Assembly (NCBI GenBank): GCA_950295325.1
Contig: OX485806.1
Span: forward strand, 434,001 to 498,000
Origin: Polytrichum commune
Lineage: Eukaryota > Streptophyta > Polytrichopsida > Polytrichales > Polytrichaceae
Direction: 5' to 3'
Length of the DNA: 64,000 bases
This document shows, piece by piece, positions 41,132 through 54,141 of this stretch. Below the pieces are notes generated by a model. The model was not told the DNA's origin. It ran no database searches and was given only the letters and a program-made list of their open reading frames with translations. Both the position numbers and the translations under genes were made by a program. The first letter of the stretch is position 1. The number at the start of each line of letters is the position of its first letter.

Positions 41132-44100
41132 CTACATAAAACTAGAAAATGAACACAATCTATGGAATTGGAATTGACACCCAACACTTGCCACCATCCT
41201 ATTTAGGGGTTCAATATCAAGAAAAACACTAAAACAAAACTTAAGTGATAGAAGCCTTACCTCCAACCATCCATTGTTGTATGCCACGCCAACTTTGCTA
41301 CCCGTCAAATCACATTTGCACAATGTTTTGTTGTCCTTACTGACGTTAACTCCATCATCCTCTATCGAAGCACAACCGTGCAGATTGATGACCTCCAAAG
41401 TGGTGAGGCGTTCCAAGCCGTGTATATGCGTCAATCGTTTGCACCCCTCCAAGTTCAAGTGCACCAATGATGTCATTGGCATTAAGGATGGAATGTTAGT
41501 GAGATTCCAACAACCCCATAGGTCTAGGTGCTCCAAGCACTGTGGCAATGCTTCAATAATCAACAAATCCCTGCAATCATTGATTTGCACCTTGCGCAAA
41601 CACTTAAGCTCCCCCAAACTTCGGGGAATGCAGGAGATCTTCTGCACCTTATACATGTGAAGAGATTGTAAAGCGGTAAACGCTCCTAAAGAATCCTTGA
41701 ATCGCATGGACACATCTTCACCTTGTTCTACATATAGATGAGTCAGTGCTTTTAGTCTGTCAAATCCCACAGGGACACCTGTACAAATCCCCATGGATAA
41801 TGAGGTGAAGGATGTGAGCAACCCAAGGTCCGTTGGAAGGGGCCACACTCCTACTCCTTCCATTTCCAACTTCTTCAACTTCTTGAGCCCAACATCAGGT
41901 TCTTCAGGGTTGACCAATCTTCCCGATTCCATTGGCATTTCCTTCAGCTTATTGCAGACCCTCAAATTCAATGTTTCTAGGCCTACCAAATTCCCAAAGG
42001 TATTTGGTAAGGTAATCAATTTACCACACTTGAATAGATCCAAGTGTTCTAATTCCGTCAAGAGACCAATAGAGTTCGGTAGCGTCTTCAAACTCGTACA
42101 CCACCTCATTATCAAACTCTTCAATTTTGGTACGCTCCCGCCAAAATTATTCGGAAGTCCAACCAAGCAATCGCACCACTCTAGTTCCAACACTTCGAGC
42201 CGCGGGAGCTACAAGAACACATGTCATAATCAAAATGTAAGCATATTCTCCATTTGTGAAACATTACCTTAATTAAATACTAGTTCAAGTAACTAGAGAA
42301 AAATTGTTTATTTTTTGACTCATGTTTGACGCCATCAATGGTATTTGCAGCTTTAATTTCTATAAATCTTATTATTCATTTCCTATTACCTATTCCTGGG
42401 GAGCCACAATAACAAGCAGTTGTTTAGACCTAAAACCATCATCCTGAAAAGTATGCAAACATACCATGGTCCTCTTCCCAATGTAAATGAGTCCGCACTC
42501 CATAATAAACTAGTCCACATTTGATTAAACCCACTCTTTTGGTTGTTAATTGATCATTATGTACCATATGCCATACATACTCCAACTCCTACAAGAATAT
42601 TATTTTGAAGTTTTCCATAATTTGGTCTTATGAACGTGTGGACCCATAAATGTGGTCATCAAATGCCCATCACACCATGCCATGTGTACGTCATGGCAAG
42701 TCGCCAAGTCACGCACCATGGCAACTTAGCATGTCTAATTTCAAGATGTGGCACCCTATTATTACATAACAATTGGGAATCAATATTGACCACACTATTT
42801 AAACTTGTGTACAAAGTAAAAAAGTTTCAAAAGAAATGAGGATTTATATTTATGTGTCACTAATCCATTACAAAAGAAAAGGCTCTTTTACCTGAATATT
42901 GGCATCGTTCTCCCAAAGACAAGTCAGGTTTCGACAAGACAACAGGTCCAATACAACAAGGTGTGCCAATGTCACCTGGGAAGGTAAAAATGAAATCAAT
43001 GTGAACACCGATATCTCTTGCGCAACTGCCTTGGTGGGTGGGTGATAACAACTAGAATCAAACTTGGCCTACTAAGGGTGATAACCATTACAACAAAAAT
43101 TTTGAAATCCAAATTTCAATTTAAGCTTTATCCAATCATATCAGTTGGGAAAAATTCAGTAACACTTACCATGACATGGACATCTCTCTTCCAAAGACAA
43201 TCCAGGTGGCAACTCCTGCTGAGATCTAGGACAACCAGGTGTGGCAACTTCAACTGCGGAGGAAAACTTGTCAATTGGTTCCGCCTCCATTGGAGCCATC
43301 TTAGTTGTTGGGACCAACTAGAGAAGTCGTCATGCACCACATTGCAACCATCTAGTCTAAGCAAGTGCAACTCCTCCATTCTTCCCAATTTACTGGCTTC
43401 ACAAGAATGAGTAGATTTCTGAAACTTATAATGCACATCTGGATTTCCTACTGTTAAACAGATCCCCCGAGTCTTGGTATTCACCTACACACGATATAAT
43501 GCACATCAATCAAATTAATTCCAAATCTTATTCATTTCTCACACAGAATGTCAAAACATAACATCAAAATCCCTCAAGAATGTAGAAGTCAATCCACGAC
43601 AAATATACCCTCCTACAGGCCCCACAGTACTCATTGGAGAGTTTGTCTACATTCCAGGACTAGTCTAAACTCCAAACAAACCAACAGCAAAGCAGATACC
43701 CGTCATGTCTGCATGTCCATCAAAAGATCGTCAATACTTTTGTCTCTTTTCATTTAAATTTGTCGTAGAATAGTCTCACATAATCCTGCCTTACTTGTCC
43801 GTAAACTACCAAGTCAAATCTGCAGTCAGAAATCATGATACCTTGACACTTACCTTCCCACGCCTCAATTCTTTCTCGGCTATGGCCGGATCCCACAAGT
43901 GTGTCCATTTTTTTGTTGGTTGTCGCCCTTCCTTCTTACCATCCGTCTCTACTATTTTTCTTCCCATGTCACGAAGGACATCATGCATTCTCAATGTGTC
44001 ATCCTCGTCCAATTTTACCAGTGACCTGTCTTTCAGAGTCCGTAAGGATGAGGCGGCAGTTTTTGAACAACTGCAACTACAATTGCTACACGACTTCCAA

Positions 44101-45763
44101 ATTCTCATTGCTACTTCTTGCTTCACGCCGATTAGCATGCATGCAATATCTCGGAACATTGCCCTGTTCCCATCTGTGGGCAACCCATCATAACAGATTC
44201 GCAGCTTGTCCATAATGTCCCCATTCTCTTTTAGCATTTTCATTGATTCCACCCATATTTCCTTATCCTTCTCCTCAAACAAGTAACTGCCCATCACTAT
44301 AAGAGCCAATGGAAGTCCGTCACAAGCGTCTGAAATGGTCTCTGCCAATTCAACAAAGCCTTCGCTTGGTGTCTCACTCCCAAATGCATGGATGTTGAAC
44401 AGACGTTGTGAGTAAGATTTGTCCAACTCTTTCACAATATACACGGCCTTGGAGGACGCAGGTAGAGATTTCATCGCATCCTTCAACACATCCTGTGCCC
44501 GTGATGTGATCACAATCCGAGACTTCAATCCAAACTCATTAATCTCAGGGATAAGAGCTTTGAATTGATTCGAGTCACTTATATCATCAACAATGACCAA
44601 CACACTCCGATCCTTCAAAGCACCACGTAATATGCGTGTATAATCACCCTGATCCATACAGTGCGACTCCAACCCAACGCCCAAATCATGTAGAACTTTA
44701 TTCTGCAGCACGGAAGTTTGACTTGACCGCACATCCTCTACAAAACAACAACGCTCAAAACGTTGACATGAAACAAAGTGGTTGTATACTTCCATGCCAA
44801 GGGTCGTCTTGCCAATACCGCCCATCCCAACTAGACCAATAACACTCACACTCTCAAGTTTCTTCACCACATCCTTCCTGGAGTTCTCCAACCCAATTCG
44901 TCTTCCTGGTAGCAAATCAGGGGGCAGTGCATTTCGAACTTCCACCACGATCCTACTTATCAGTTCGTGCTCATTTCTGGAGTCCACAAACACCAACAAA
45001 CACAATGTCATGGCTCATCAGTCTCTGGAATCAAGGCAAGTGGCCATAAGCCAAATTGCAGCAACATGTACGTTATGATTTTGGGTCAACTTATACAACT
45101 TTATTGGGCTAACCGTTGCGTAACTTCGACGTTGTAATCGTGGAAGGCAGTTTAAGTTCCACTCTTCTGAACGGGAGGTCCTAGACAACAACATGCTTCC
45201 TAGAAACTTTTCATCAAATGTGGTAATTAATATCAGCACACACTGAAGAAACATCAGTACAAAAGAGAGTCTCACCCATTCACTTCATCCATTCGAAAAG
45301 CCCTGTAATCAGCAACTTCGTGAAGAGCTTTCTTCCATATCGGGATCTTCTCTGTCCTGCCACGCTCTCTGTGCTTTTTGAAGGCCTCCTTGTACGGCCC
45401 ATCCTCGGGTCTTCGCAAGTTTCCTGCCTCCACGTCATAAAATACGGGAATTATCCGTCGCTTGCTCTTCAACATCGCACACAACTCGTCCAGACAATAT
45501 ATAGATTCTGCATAACCCTTGGTAAAGATGGCCACGTGAACACAAGCACCTTTAAGTGCTTTGTCAATTTCTTCAAAAACCGGCAGCGTATGAGGAATGT
45601 CCTTTGCATCCAGAAATGGTCGAATTCCATATCTCCTCAGAGCAGCATAGAGATGAGCCACAAATGTCTTCTTCACGTCCGGCCCCCGGTGATTTATAAA
45701 CACGTCATATTCATGAGACTTCCATGTTGTTGCTCCAGCACCAGTAGCAGCAGACATTTCCAT
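41132..45763 (-). CDS. TIR-NB-ARC-LRR (TNL) immune receptor, five exons
   Basis: Exons with consensus splice sites: 45763-45276 (TIR), 44976-43854 (NB-ARC), 43484-43170, 42975-42892 and 42208-41132 (LRR). Lengths and phases close exactly (phase 2, then 0, 0, 0), giving about 1028 residues with no stops. TIR: DVFINHRGPDVKKTFVAHLY to the end of exon 1; a catalytic Glu candidate lies in CLDELCAML. NB-ARC: P-loop GMGGIGKTT, kinase-2 VLVIVDDIS, RNBS-B SRIVITSRA, GLPL CDGLPLALIVMGS, MHD LRMHDVLRDMG. LRRs: repeats such as LPHLVVLDLSRSCHLDCLW and LVHLNLEGCKRLTHIHGLER. A donor at 41259-41260 (GGAG|GTAAGG) allows an alternative last exon further downstream. TNLs sense pathogen effectors in the cytoplasm or nucleus and signal cell death. 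This is the best-preserved host gene in the window. Confidence 0.9.
42209..42891 (-). other. TNL intron 4
   Basis: 683 nt between donor CAG|GTAAAA and acceptor TTCTTGTAG|CTC. No other feature seen. Confidence 0.6.
43171..43853 (-). other. TNL exon 3 and flanking intron 2
   Basis: Exon 3 (43170-43484) begins after TGTGTAG|GTGAAT and encodes KTRGICLTVG, a typical post-NB-ARC linker, then the first LRRs. Intron 2 (43485-43853) has donor AAG|GTAAGT. Confidence 0.6.
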
Positions 45764-46507
45764 TAGATATAGATTCCTACAATCTTCAGAATGAGTAGGT
45801 ACCTGTCTTCGATTCCTGCTTCAATCAAACTACGTATGGTAGTGCGAAAGAACTTTCTGCACAACAAGCAGGTTACACCATTCTCTAACAGTTACTACAC
45901 TAACAACGTCCCCATGTGCATGCTATAGTACAAGCCAAAATCCCTGACTCATTCGGACATTACATGTTTAGAGCCCTGGCCATGTCCTAGGTACACCAGG
46001 TTGCACAGACTCCTTCAATACTTCCTCCTCACCGTGTTGCAACTCCAAATCTACACTGCCCTCAACTGCCACTGGATCATTGGGAGCTAGAAAGTTCCAA
46101 ACAGAGAAGTCTTCCAGGCCAATTACGATCCATTTCACTACATTCGAACAGGAAGTCCTTACACCTCCACTCTCTCAGGGTGATTTCAAAGCTCATATCA
46201 CTGAACATAGCGTTGCCACGACAATTCTTCATGTCATCTTCGCACTTGAAATGGAAGACCAAGCGCTTTCTTGTAACTGGAACGTGTGTTCTTCGTGCTA
46301 CACTGATCAGAGTGTTACTCCAAGAACCATAAAATTTCACATCCACAACCTATGTGAGATGCGTTGCACATAAGTCTTTTGCGTGAAAAAATCAATAATT
46401 GAAGGGAATACCATTGTTGACACCAAGGAAAATCATTGGGCACAAAGGAAATAATATGTCACACGACAAGGCTACCTTGCTTGTTCCCAGAGATCACAAC
46501 TGCAGAG
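45764..46507. other. 5' flank of the TNL gene
   Basis: Promoter side of the TNL gene. The frame at 46077-46346 (minus) shows no recognisable family. Confidence 0.35.
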
Positions 46508-46876
46508 CTACACTAAATATGACATTTAGTGTCATATGGTGTTCAATGTCACTATGGTAACTTTCGGATGGTGCTTCTCATGAACAAGTGACCAATTATT
46601 GTCATGGATGATGGATGAGTTCATCCATTGGCCAAATCCCTGCCTTCTCTTGTCCGCAACCTGTGATGAAATATAATCATGGATGATTCAAATTAGGATG
46701 AAAATTACATGGTAAGCGACTGTAATTGTAAATCTATGACCCCCCAAATATTTGACAAGAATCGACAAAATAATCTTGCCATAACATTCCGTCGTGGCAA
46801 CACTACACTGCGGTTTACAATTAGTTTTGAGTATGAGAATTAGAATTGCTGACACAAAATATTATATTTAGTGTAC
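46508..46876. repeat. MITE family A, copy 2
   Basis: CTACACTAAATATGACATTTAG at the left and TATATTTAGTGTAC at the right; the interior is shared with 1612-1972 and 54142-54520. Confidence 0.72.
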
Positions 46877-46910
46877 TATCGGTCCCCTCTCCAACACTGT
46901 CCAAAAATGA

Positions 46911-47576
46911 TCAGTTATAAACGCCTCTACTATAATGTAAATAATCATTAATTGTGCCGATTGTCAAATGCTTTGAGAGTCTTTTATGTAGTGAAGTTTC
47001 GTCCTCTTCAACTTCATCAATGGATGCTGGATAGAATGTGGTACAACGTTGAGTTTGAAGAATACTTTGGCTTTGACCTCGATAACACAGTCGAGATATG
47101 TCACACATTGTATGAAAACAACATTCCAAGTCCAAAAGAAGCTCTCTAAAAGTCTCTTTGTTGTTTATTTGCAACACTGCACCATGGCACCAATCTTCCT
47201 TGCAGCATTCGTCACCCACATTTTTTGCTTTGTCCACAATCCGAACTAAATCTTGTTCAACGTCACTGAACACATTCCCTCGGGAGCCTTTCTTGATCTT
47301 TTGAGTTGCTTCCACACCCTTTCGGAAGTTTGCCACCAAATTGTTGCATTGTTTTTTATTCAATAGAATCGAACTTGACAATCTCCTCATATCTTCTACG
47401 ATCTCAAAAGCTTTCTTTACGTTGTTTGACATTTTGAAAGTCTTACAACAAGAAAATTCGTTGTTTTGATATTTGACTTTCCATGTGAAGATTTGTGATG
47501 ATAATGTCAAGGTTTGCAGCACAATCCCTATGAATCCACAAACTTTCGTATTAATGCAATATAAGAGGCAACCCAT
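46911..47576 (-). CDS. N-terminal helical domain exon of a plant kinase/MLKL-like or PK-NLR protein
   Basis: ATG at 47576 opens a 221-codon frame with a central helical, charged region: KKAFEIVEDMRRLSSSILLN, QCNNLVANFRKG, DVEQDLVRIVDKAKNVGDECC, KEDWCHGAVLQINNKETFRE, LLLDLECCFHTMCD. This pattern resembles the helical-bundle N-terminal region of bryophyte protein-kinase-type receptors and MLKL-like proteins, recalled by pattern only. No kinase or NB-ARC follows on this strand within the frame, and TGA/TAG end it at 46911. It is either a first exon whose partner is missing or a separate small protein. Close proximity to the TNL gene suggests an immune cluster. Confidence 0.45.
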   Translation of the reverse strand: MGCLLYCINTKVCGFIGIVLQTLTLSSQIFTWKVKYQNNEFSCCKTFKMSNNVKKAFEIVEDMRRLSSSILLNKKQCNNLVANFRKGVEATQKIKKGSRGNVFSDVEQDLVRIVDKAKNVGDECCKEDWCHGAVLQINNKETFRELLLDLECCFHTMCDISRLCYRGQSQSILQTQRCTTFYPASIDEVEEDETSLHKRLSKHLTIGTINDYLHYSRGVYN

Positions 47577-48937
47577 TTTTTTATTATGAGGTGCTCAATA
47601 CTCTTCTGTGTAGACATTGGTATCAAACCATACACGATCGAAATCATATTGGAACTTGTATTAATCATATGTAGAAATCAATTAATTAACATACAATAAA
47701 TTAAAATATATTGAATAGGTCGGGACATAATGTCCTCCACTCGATCGCAACTATAATATATATTCCTTACAAACATTTGCCATCCATTGTGAATACGCTC
47801 TCAAATTCTATAAACATGTGTTAAGACTTACCAAATTTAAGCAACAACACTTTAATAAATGTTTCAAATTTGTACATTTCTTAATAAGTGTATGTATTTC
47901 GTGCGTAGGTAACAAATTGTGAGTTTTTTTGAAACTAATTGGTAGTGCACACCTCCTCAACTACGTATTTCACATTCTTTACTAACTTTTTGTAGATGGT
48001 TGTGCATAGTATTGCACAACCATTCCATATTGATGAATCCAATCCTCACAAACAATGTAATATCCCCGCCGACAATGACTCGTGTGGGGTCAACAAAAAG
48101 ACTTGTTCAATTTATTATTACTTTGAAGTGAAAGGAAATGAAAAATAGAATCATTGACCACTATATACCCAAAGAAATCAAAATTTGAAATGTCACAACT
48201 AACAACCTTGGTGTTGAGAAAGTTATGGACATCTTGGAATAGATCAAAAATACCTGTGAAGATGGTGTTTATGTTTCAATATTGATCTTCAAATTCACCT
48301 CCAACCTTTGATGGCCTGCCATCATTCTTCACGAAGTCCCTATAATTTCTATAACAAATGTTCTCGTTTCCTCCAGCAAAAGCTCTCTGGGAACAACCAC
48401 TACCCAACTTAGAGCAACAACCAAGTTCCTGCAGCCACAAGACCACCACCGACAAAATTGGGAGTTTGCAATCCGAGGGGTGCTTCCTCAAAGTCCTTTC
48501 AGCTTTAGCTTCAGCTTAATATACCAAATCATGGATCCAACTAATCGAAGCAACTTTTGAAACGTGCAATAGAGTTGATGTTCTTTCCCTCTAACCTATG
48601 TTCATCAATCCGGAATGGAATAACAACTCCTCCAATAGAAAGAGAACCCAAAGAAATCCACAACACCATGCATGACTCCAAGCACCGGAACAATGAACCC
48701 CCACCTCTCACTAAGGTATGTGGGTGTCATTCAGTTACGTTTCTTGATATTTGATTGGTGTGTGGTTCGGGGAGATCAAAGAAGAACTACCATAAAACAA
48801 ACACATGCTTAAAAGAGATTGGACTAGTACGACTTCGGATTTTATTAACTACAACACACTCAATAGTGGACACAACTGGGAGGATCTAATATGTCACTCA
48901 CGAAATCAAGAAACATGCACTGCCAGTAACCATGATG
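47577..48937. other. Non-coding sequence, no gene recognised
   Basis: Scattered small frames without family resemblance; AT-rich to about 48200. Confidence 0.4.
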
Positions 48938-49495
48938 AAATCAGGGGGAGGTCCGATTTTCATTCCGAGCTTTTGCTGATGCTTCGTCGTAGATATGCTC
49001 ATGCAACACAGGTTGCGTTGTGTAAATCTAAACGGCAGAAGCTGAACGAATCAAATAGCATACGTTAGGAGGCGTGAAGAGGTGGCAGCAGCAGGAAGAA
49101 GAGATCGTCCACCGACAGACAACGAGAGGCAGCAAGCAGCAGCCGGACTCAGGAGAGCCGTGGCTATGGCAGGGGGACAAGGAGAAAGAAGGAGGAGGAG
49201 GAGGAGGAGGAAGAAGAAATCAGGGGGAGGTCCGATTTTCGTTCCGAGCTTTTGCTGATGCTTCGTCGTAGCTGTGCTCATGCAACACAAGTTGCATTGT
49301 GTGAATCTAAACGGCAGAAGCTGAACGAACCAAACAACACCCACATACCTTAGGAGGCGTGAAGAGGTGGCAGCAGCAGGAAGAAGAGATCGTCCACCAA
49401 CAGACGACAAGAGGCAGCAAGCAGCAGCCGGACTCAGGAGAGCCGTGGCTATGGGAGAAAGGAGGAGGAGGAGGAAGACGAAGAAGACGAAGAAG
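48938..49495. repeat. Tandem duplication of a ~279-bp unit
   Basis: AAATCAGGGGGAGGTCCGAT begins at 48938 and again at 49217. The units share the TGCTGATGCTTCGTCGTAG, AAACGGCAGAAGCTGAACGA and AGGAGGCGTGAAGAGGTGGC blocks and end in GGAGGAGGAGGAGGAAGAAG purine tracts. High identity suggests a recent duplication. The ORFs on each strand are shared by both copies and not convincing. Confidence 0.8.
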
Positions 49496-49499
49496 AAGA

Positions 49500-50871
49500 A
49501 GGGAGGGGGGGCAAAGGTGGGTTTCCTCCGCACCATCGTGGTTCGCCAAGTCCCCGTTCCCAATGCCCAGAACCTGGAGAGTGGAGTCACCTATTTTTTG
49601 GGTTTCTTCCCTGATGGTAGCTTAGTTTGAACACTGGCACACATGAGACTTTGCCTCGCTTGACCTCGTCTTGAGAAATACAGACACTTTCTAAGGACAC
49701 GTGTCTCCAAGTCACGTGAGGTTCATCCGTGCATTCTCAACCGTTGATAGCATGGAAGTTGCAACTTACCACTTCACACAGTGTCCCAAGACCTATGTCC
49801 CGAGTATGACATGGATGTCTACATGGCAATATTTCTTGAAGGTGAGGCTTGGGAGATGTGTTTGAGTGTTGGGTCGATCAAAAAGCTAGACCCTTTTCTC
49901 AATTCAAGTCTTGCAAATGTTTTTTTTATAAATAATCATGATCCAACTCTAATGATAATTAACCATATTTTAACGATTTCTTGAAGCTCAAAAGTTGGGA
50001 CTTGGTCTCCATGTTGGGACTTTCTAACATGAGTGGGACTTGGGACCCCATGTGAAATGGCTCTTAATGTAATGAGGGAGGGGAGGTTTCGGAGCAAAGG
50101 TCTGTAAAACTATTTGCAAACATCATGTGAAGTCACTCCTCTTTAAGGGACACTAACATTTAAGTGGTATACAAATTTATATACCAAAAATGACATATGT
50201 CATGATGGAGTGTGTGCTTGACACATAGACATTCTCTTAGATGCAACATTTAACACATTCGGATAGACCTATGTCATCAGTAAAAGAGAGTGAGATTCTT
50301 CACTATGACATTTCAAATTTGGTTGTGAAATTTGAAACGACAATCTTCATGACTTGCAATTGCTAACATGATGAGACACTTCTTAGTTTAAAGCAACTAT
50401 TGACTTTTTATGTGGAGTGGGAAGTGCCCACAATAAGACCATATAGTTTATGTTCATATACTTTTAGTACGTTCATGCTAATTATGTATCCGTTCTTTAT
50501 ATTAGATGATACAAAATATTTATCAAACCCCTACCAAGTTACTTCACATGTCCAAGTATCATGAAGAATAGATAATCTTGCAAAACAACAAGCTCTCATT
50601 AGTATCCATAAGAAGCCCAAATCGGACTTTCATCATGTGTAAGGGTTATTCGATGAAAATTTAAAACATGGAGGAGCCTCAATCTCACATGAGTTGAGCA
50701 ATGCTTTATACTCTCAATTACAGCCGATACTCATCCCCCAGTGATGTGGCAAAAAGCAGGCCCCACCTCGTAACCAACACCTAACTTAGACATATAGATG
50801 TCCCACATATTCTCCATTGACTAGAGTAGAGGCACCCATAACCGATCATTTACAAAATTATGTGACAGATT
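49500..50871. other. Non-coding sequence
   Basis: No recognisable gene. Confidence 0.4.
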
Positions 50872-51537
50872 TGGAGAAGTATAAAGGCGGTGTAATTTTT
50901 GCCGTGTAGGAAGATAGAAATCGGGAGCATTTCAAAAATTTCGGTAACATCATTCCTTAAACTAAAATTATTGTAGTTTTTTTATGCCAAAAGTTGGCTT
51001 GAACAAATTATCGAATGTACAAAGTTTGTCATAACTGTTCATTCTTCCTTAGTTTAGCACTCAAAACCAAGACACGTGTTTCGGCATGATCGAAATTGAG
51101 ACCCAGCTTGATCGAAATTGAGTCCCAACGTGATCGAAATTACAGTACCCTGTAGATTGCTAATGGGCACCTGACTGGAAATAGGCGCCTCTACTATACA
51201 CTAACTTGTCCTATTAGAGTCGAACCACCTATTCCCGACCAAAACCTTATTGGTAATCTATAGGATACTGATATTTGTATCATGTTGGAACTAAATTTTG
51301 CTTAGACCATAACTAATACTGCCATGACACAGGTCCCTAGTTGTGAGTGTTGAAGCTCCTCACAAAATGAGCAATTATGGCAGACTTTAGACATTGGTAA
51401 TATGTTCGGGCCAACTTCTAACTTAAAAAATCCATAATGACTTCAATTTAAAGAAAAAAATTACCAAAAAAAATTGCAGTCCTCATGATTTTTATTTTCC
51501 TACACGGGAAATATTTGCACCACCTTATACCTCTCCA
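50872..51537. repeat. MITE with ~55-bp inverted repeats (666 bp)
   Basis: TGGAGAAGTATAAAGGCGGTG...CCGTGTAGGAAGATAGAAATC at the left is inverted at the right as GATTTTTATTTTCCTACACGG...CACCTTATACCTCTCCA. No coding potential. No clear target duplication. Confidence 0.68.
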
Positions 51538-51856
51538 GGTTCGGCGCATAATATCTTAAATGATCAGTTATAAACGCCTCTACTATAATGTGAGTTACCA
51601 TTTGGATTTACATAGTGCTATAACTTTTTATCAACATTTTTTTTACCAATTAAGTTACATCATATTCTTAGATGTGCATAATAACTATTTATGTTATCTG
51701 TGTGAAAAGTGATATTGTCGGTAAAATGCTATGACGATGTGTAACTCGGAATGGGAACCCACACGAATAGGGCAATCTAGTGTTTTAAGAGAATCGTTGG
51801 ATTAAAATACTAAAATGACTCCCCATTTTGCAACCATCCTCCACGGGCATCAATGA

Positions 51857-52370
51857 TCGGGGAGAACCGGCAGTTAGTTACAGATGAACCGGTTGAGTTT
51901 GAGAAATAACCAGTTGAAGTTCAAGACTGCAGGAAAATTACCGATCATTTTAGAGGAATTTATGGAATATACCCCGATTTAATAAAGGAAAACCGGAGGA
52001 TGTCAAGATGTAACCGGTTGGACTTGCAAACACTAGGATCTCAACCGATTATGCCCAAAAATCTCCCCAACCACTGACGGGCATTCGGAAATTGGGCTAT
52101 CTTTGGGCCGACATGGGCCCACCAAGCCCAACTTCAACTTATGGTGTGGATCAGTGCCCGGGAAGTTGTTGGGCACATATAGTCGGTCAAGATCCTACTG
52201 ATTCTAAATCCAACCGGTTACATGTTGAAATCATCTTCCAGTTTTGCTTTATTCATTTGAGGTATATTCTTCTTTAGATTCCTTTAAAATGATCCGGAAG
52301 TTTCCAACTTCAACAGGTTATTTTTCAAACTCAACCGGTTCATTTGCAACTAACTTTCGGTTCTCCCCGA
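51857..52370. repeat. MITE with ~80-bp AACCGGTTG-rich inverted repeats (514 bp)
   Basis: Left TCGGGGAGAACCGGCAGTTA...GAACCGGTTGAGTTTGAGAA is mirrored at 52290-52370. The AACCGGTT motif and its decayed forms recur six or more times inside. No ORF of note and no clear target duplication. Confidence 0.72.
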
Positions 52371-52605
52371 GCAGTGGTGTGGATTAGTGTTCAAGTTCGA
52401 AGTGTGCACATGCATTTCAATGTGAAGGGCTTTCAAATAATCACACTTCACCCAAACTTTCAAACTTTTTTGCAACACTTCACAAAAACAAAAACTTGAT
52501 ATTGGCCGTTTTGTATTGAATATAATATGATGTCTCACTATATTGAAGAAATACATGCAATAAAATGATGCACTATAATTATTTCGATTCCCCTACATAA
52601 TGCAC

Positions 52606-52860
52606 TTAATCATCATCCCACTCCAAAGGCCAAGCCCTCCGGTTTTTGGGCGATTTCCAAGTGTCAAAAATTCTAGCCCACTCGATTTTATCCATCGGAA
52701 GACCGCATAAATATGACACTCGCATCAATGCATCCAATGTTTCAAGTCTCAATCGACTTTTGCGATCTCTCTTCACCCAATTCTGTTTGGAAAATCCGCG
52801 CTCACATATAGTTGTGCTTGCCAAGCTGAAGTTGCAGTCACTCCCGAGTCGAAGTTGCAA
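52606..52860 (-). pseudogene. hAT (ZNF862-like) transposase C-terminal fragment
   Basis: About 80 codons reading STTICERGFSKQNWVKRDRK, SRLRLETLDALMRVSYLCGL, then WARIFDTWKSPKNRRAW. This is the hAT dimerisation end of the ZNF862/KIAA1586-like transposase group (ERGFS...LR...L..LM.V). The rest of the gene upstream (to about 53160) is degraded. It differs from the DUF659 transposase of the giant element. Confidence 0.65.
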
Positions 52861-54141
52861 AGTTGAAATTACAAGAATTATTGAAATTTGGAAGTGTCTG
52901 TTAGAATGCTAAGATTGAAGTCCAACCATGTTCCTATAATTTGCAAATTGCAGCCACCCTATTTCATGATAGGTAGTTTTTGGAGAGGCCTTCACTATGA
53001 AGGGTGAAAACTTCGCAGAGCAAATTTTTGAGAAGTGCCACCCCCAACCAAAAACAATTACGGCCAAAATTGCATTTGACAGGTGTTGAAGTCTTCAATA
53101 TCGAACACTGGTGCTCAATCATTCCATTGAAAATGCTATGGTGCATTTAGCAAGCTTGAAGAATACCAGCCTACCTGCGTGGTTGCTTCGAATCCGATAA
53201 AACAACAAAAATTACAGAAATCCTATTTTAAACAATCTAGCAGCGGAAAGTATTAAAGATTTGAGAACAATTGACTTTTTTCAAGTTTGCTGAAATCTGT
53301 TTTGGGAAATAAAATAGACCTTCGATTCTTTAGGTTTGAAACTGTCTAGGTAGGACGGTATACAGACTTGAAAGATAGGAAACTGTGACACCCACACATG
53401 TATCATATTTCTACCCCTATGTGATATGTACACTAAGATAGAGGGTGCTTAAACCAACACTTTAAGCTATTGCACATACATATTGCTACATGGTTGATCT
53501 CACTCTCACACACACACATTAGCCTTTGTTCTAAAAATGGGTATCAAGAAAGAAAAAATATTTTTAGCCTCAATTAGATATTTGATGAATATTCAAAGTC
53601 AAAACCACTAGCTTCCTTAAACCAATATATAGGTCCTGTGTATGACGACCTTGGATATGATGAGGACCCCCACCCTCATTGCCTAGAATCAACACAACAT
53701 AGTTGGGTACTAGAACCAAGCTAGATCAAAGACCAACTAGTAACGGTGCGCAAAGCCACATGGCCACCTCCATGATCCCACCTAGTTCGCTTGCAAAACC
53801 ATCACCTTGCATCCTGGGTACCAACCCCCTTTGTGCTTTGTGGGCTTACCTTCGTGACTTTGTGAATAGAATGGCAACAACCCCTCCCCCTTCAATGTAT
53901 AGAATGGCTAGAATAGGCATTGACAAGCCACCTTAAAGCCACCTTGAACCAACTTGAGATAGAGTGGAGCCCATTACGTACCCTACATGAAGGTAGTGGA
54001 GGTCGCTATGAGGTGGTGCCACTAATAGCACCTAAAAACGTCACTCCATGGGCCCAAATACTCCTACACCATGGGGAAGGCTTCAAGGTAGTAGAATCTC
54101 GGTGATTGGGAGGTATTGATAGGTGTTGGTTTTAGCACCCT
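52861..54141. other. Non-coding or unrecognised sequence
   Basis: Contains a ZNF862-like hAT remnant near 52960-53150 at most. The frame at 53703-53936 is not recognised. Confidence 0.35.
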
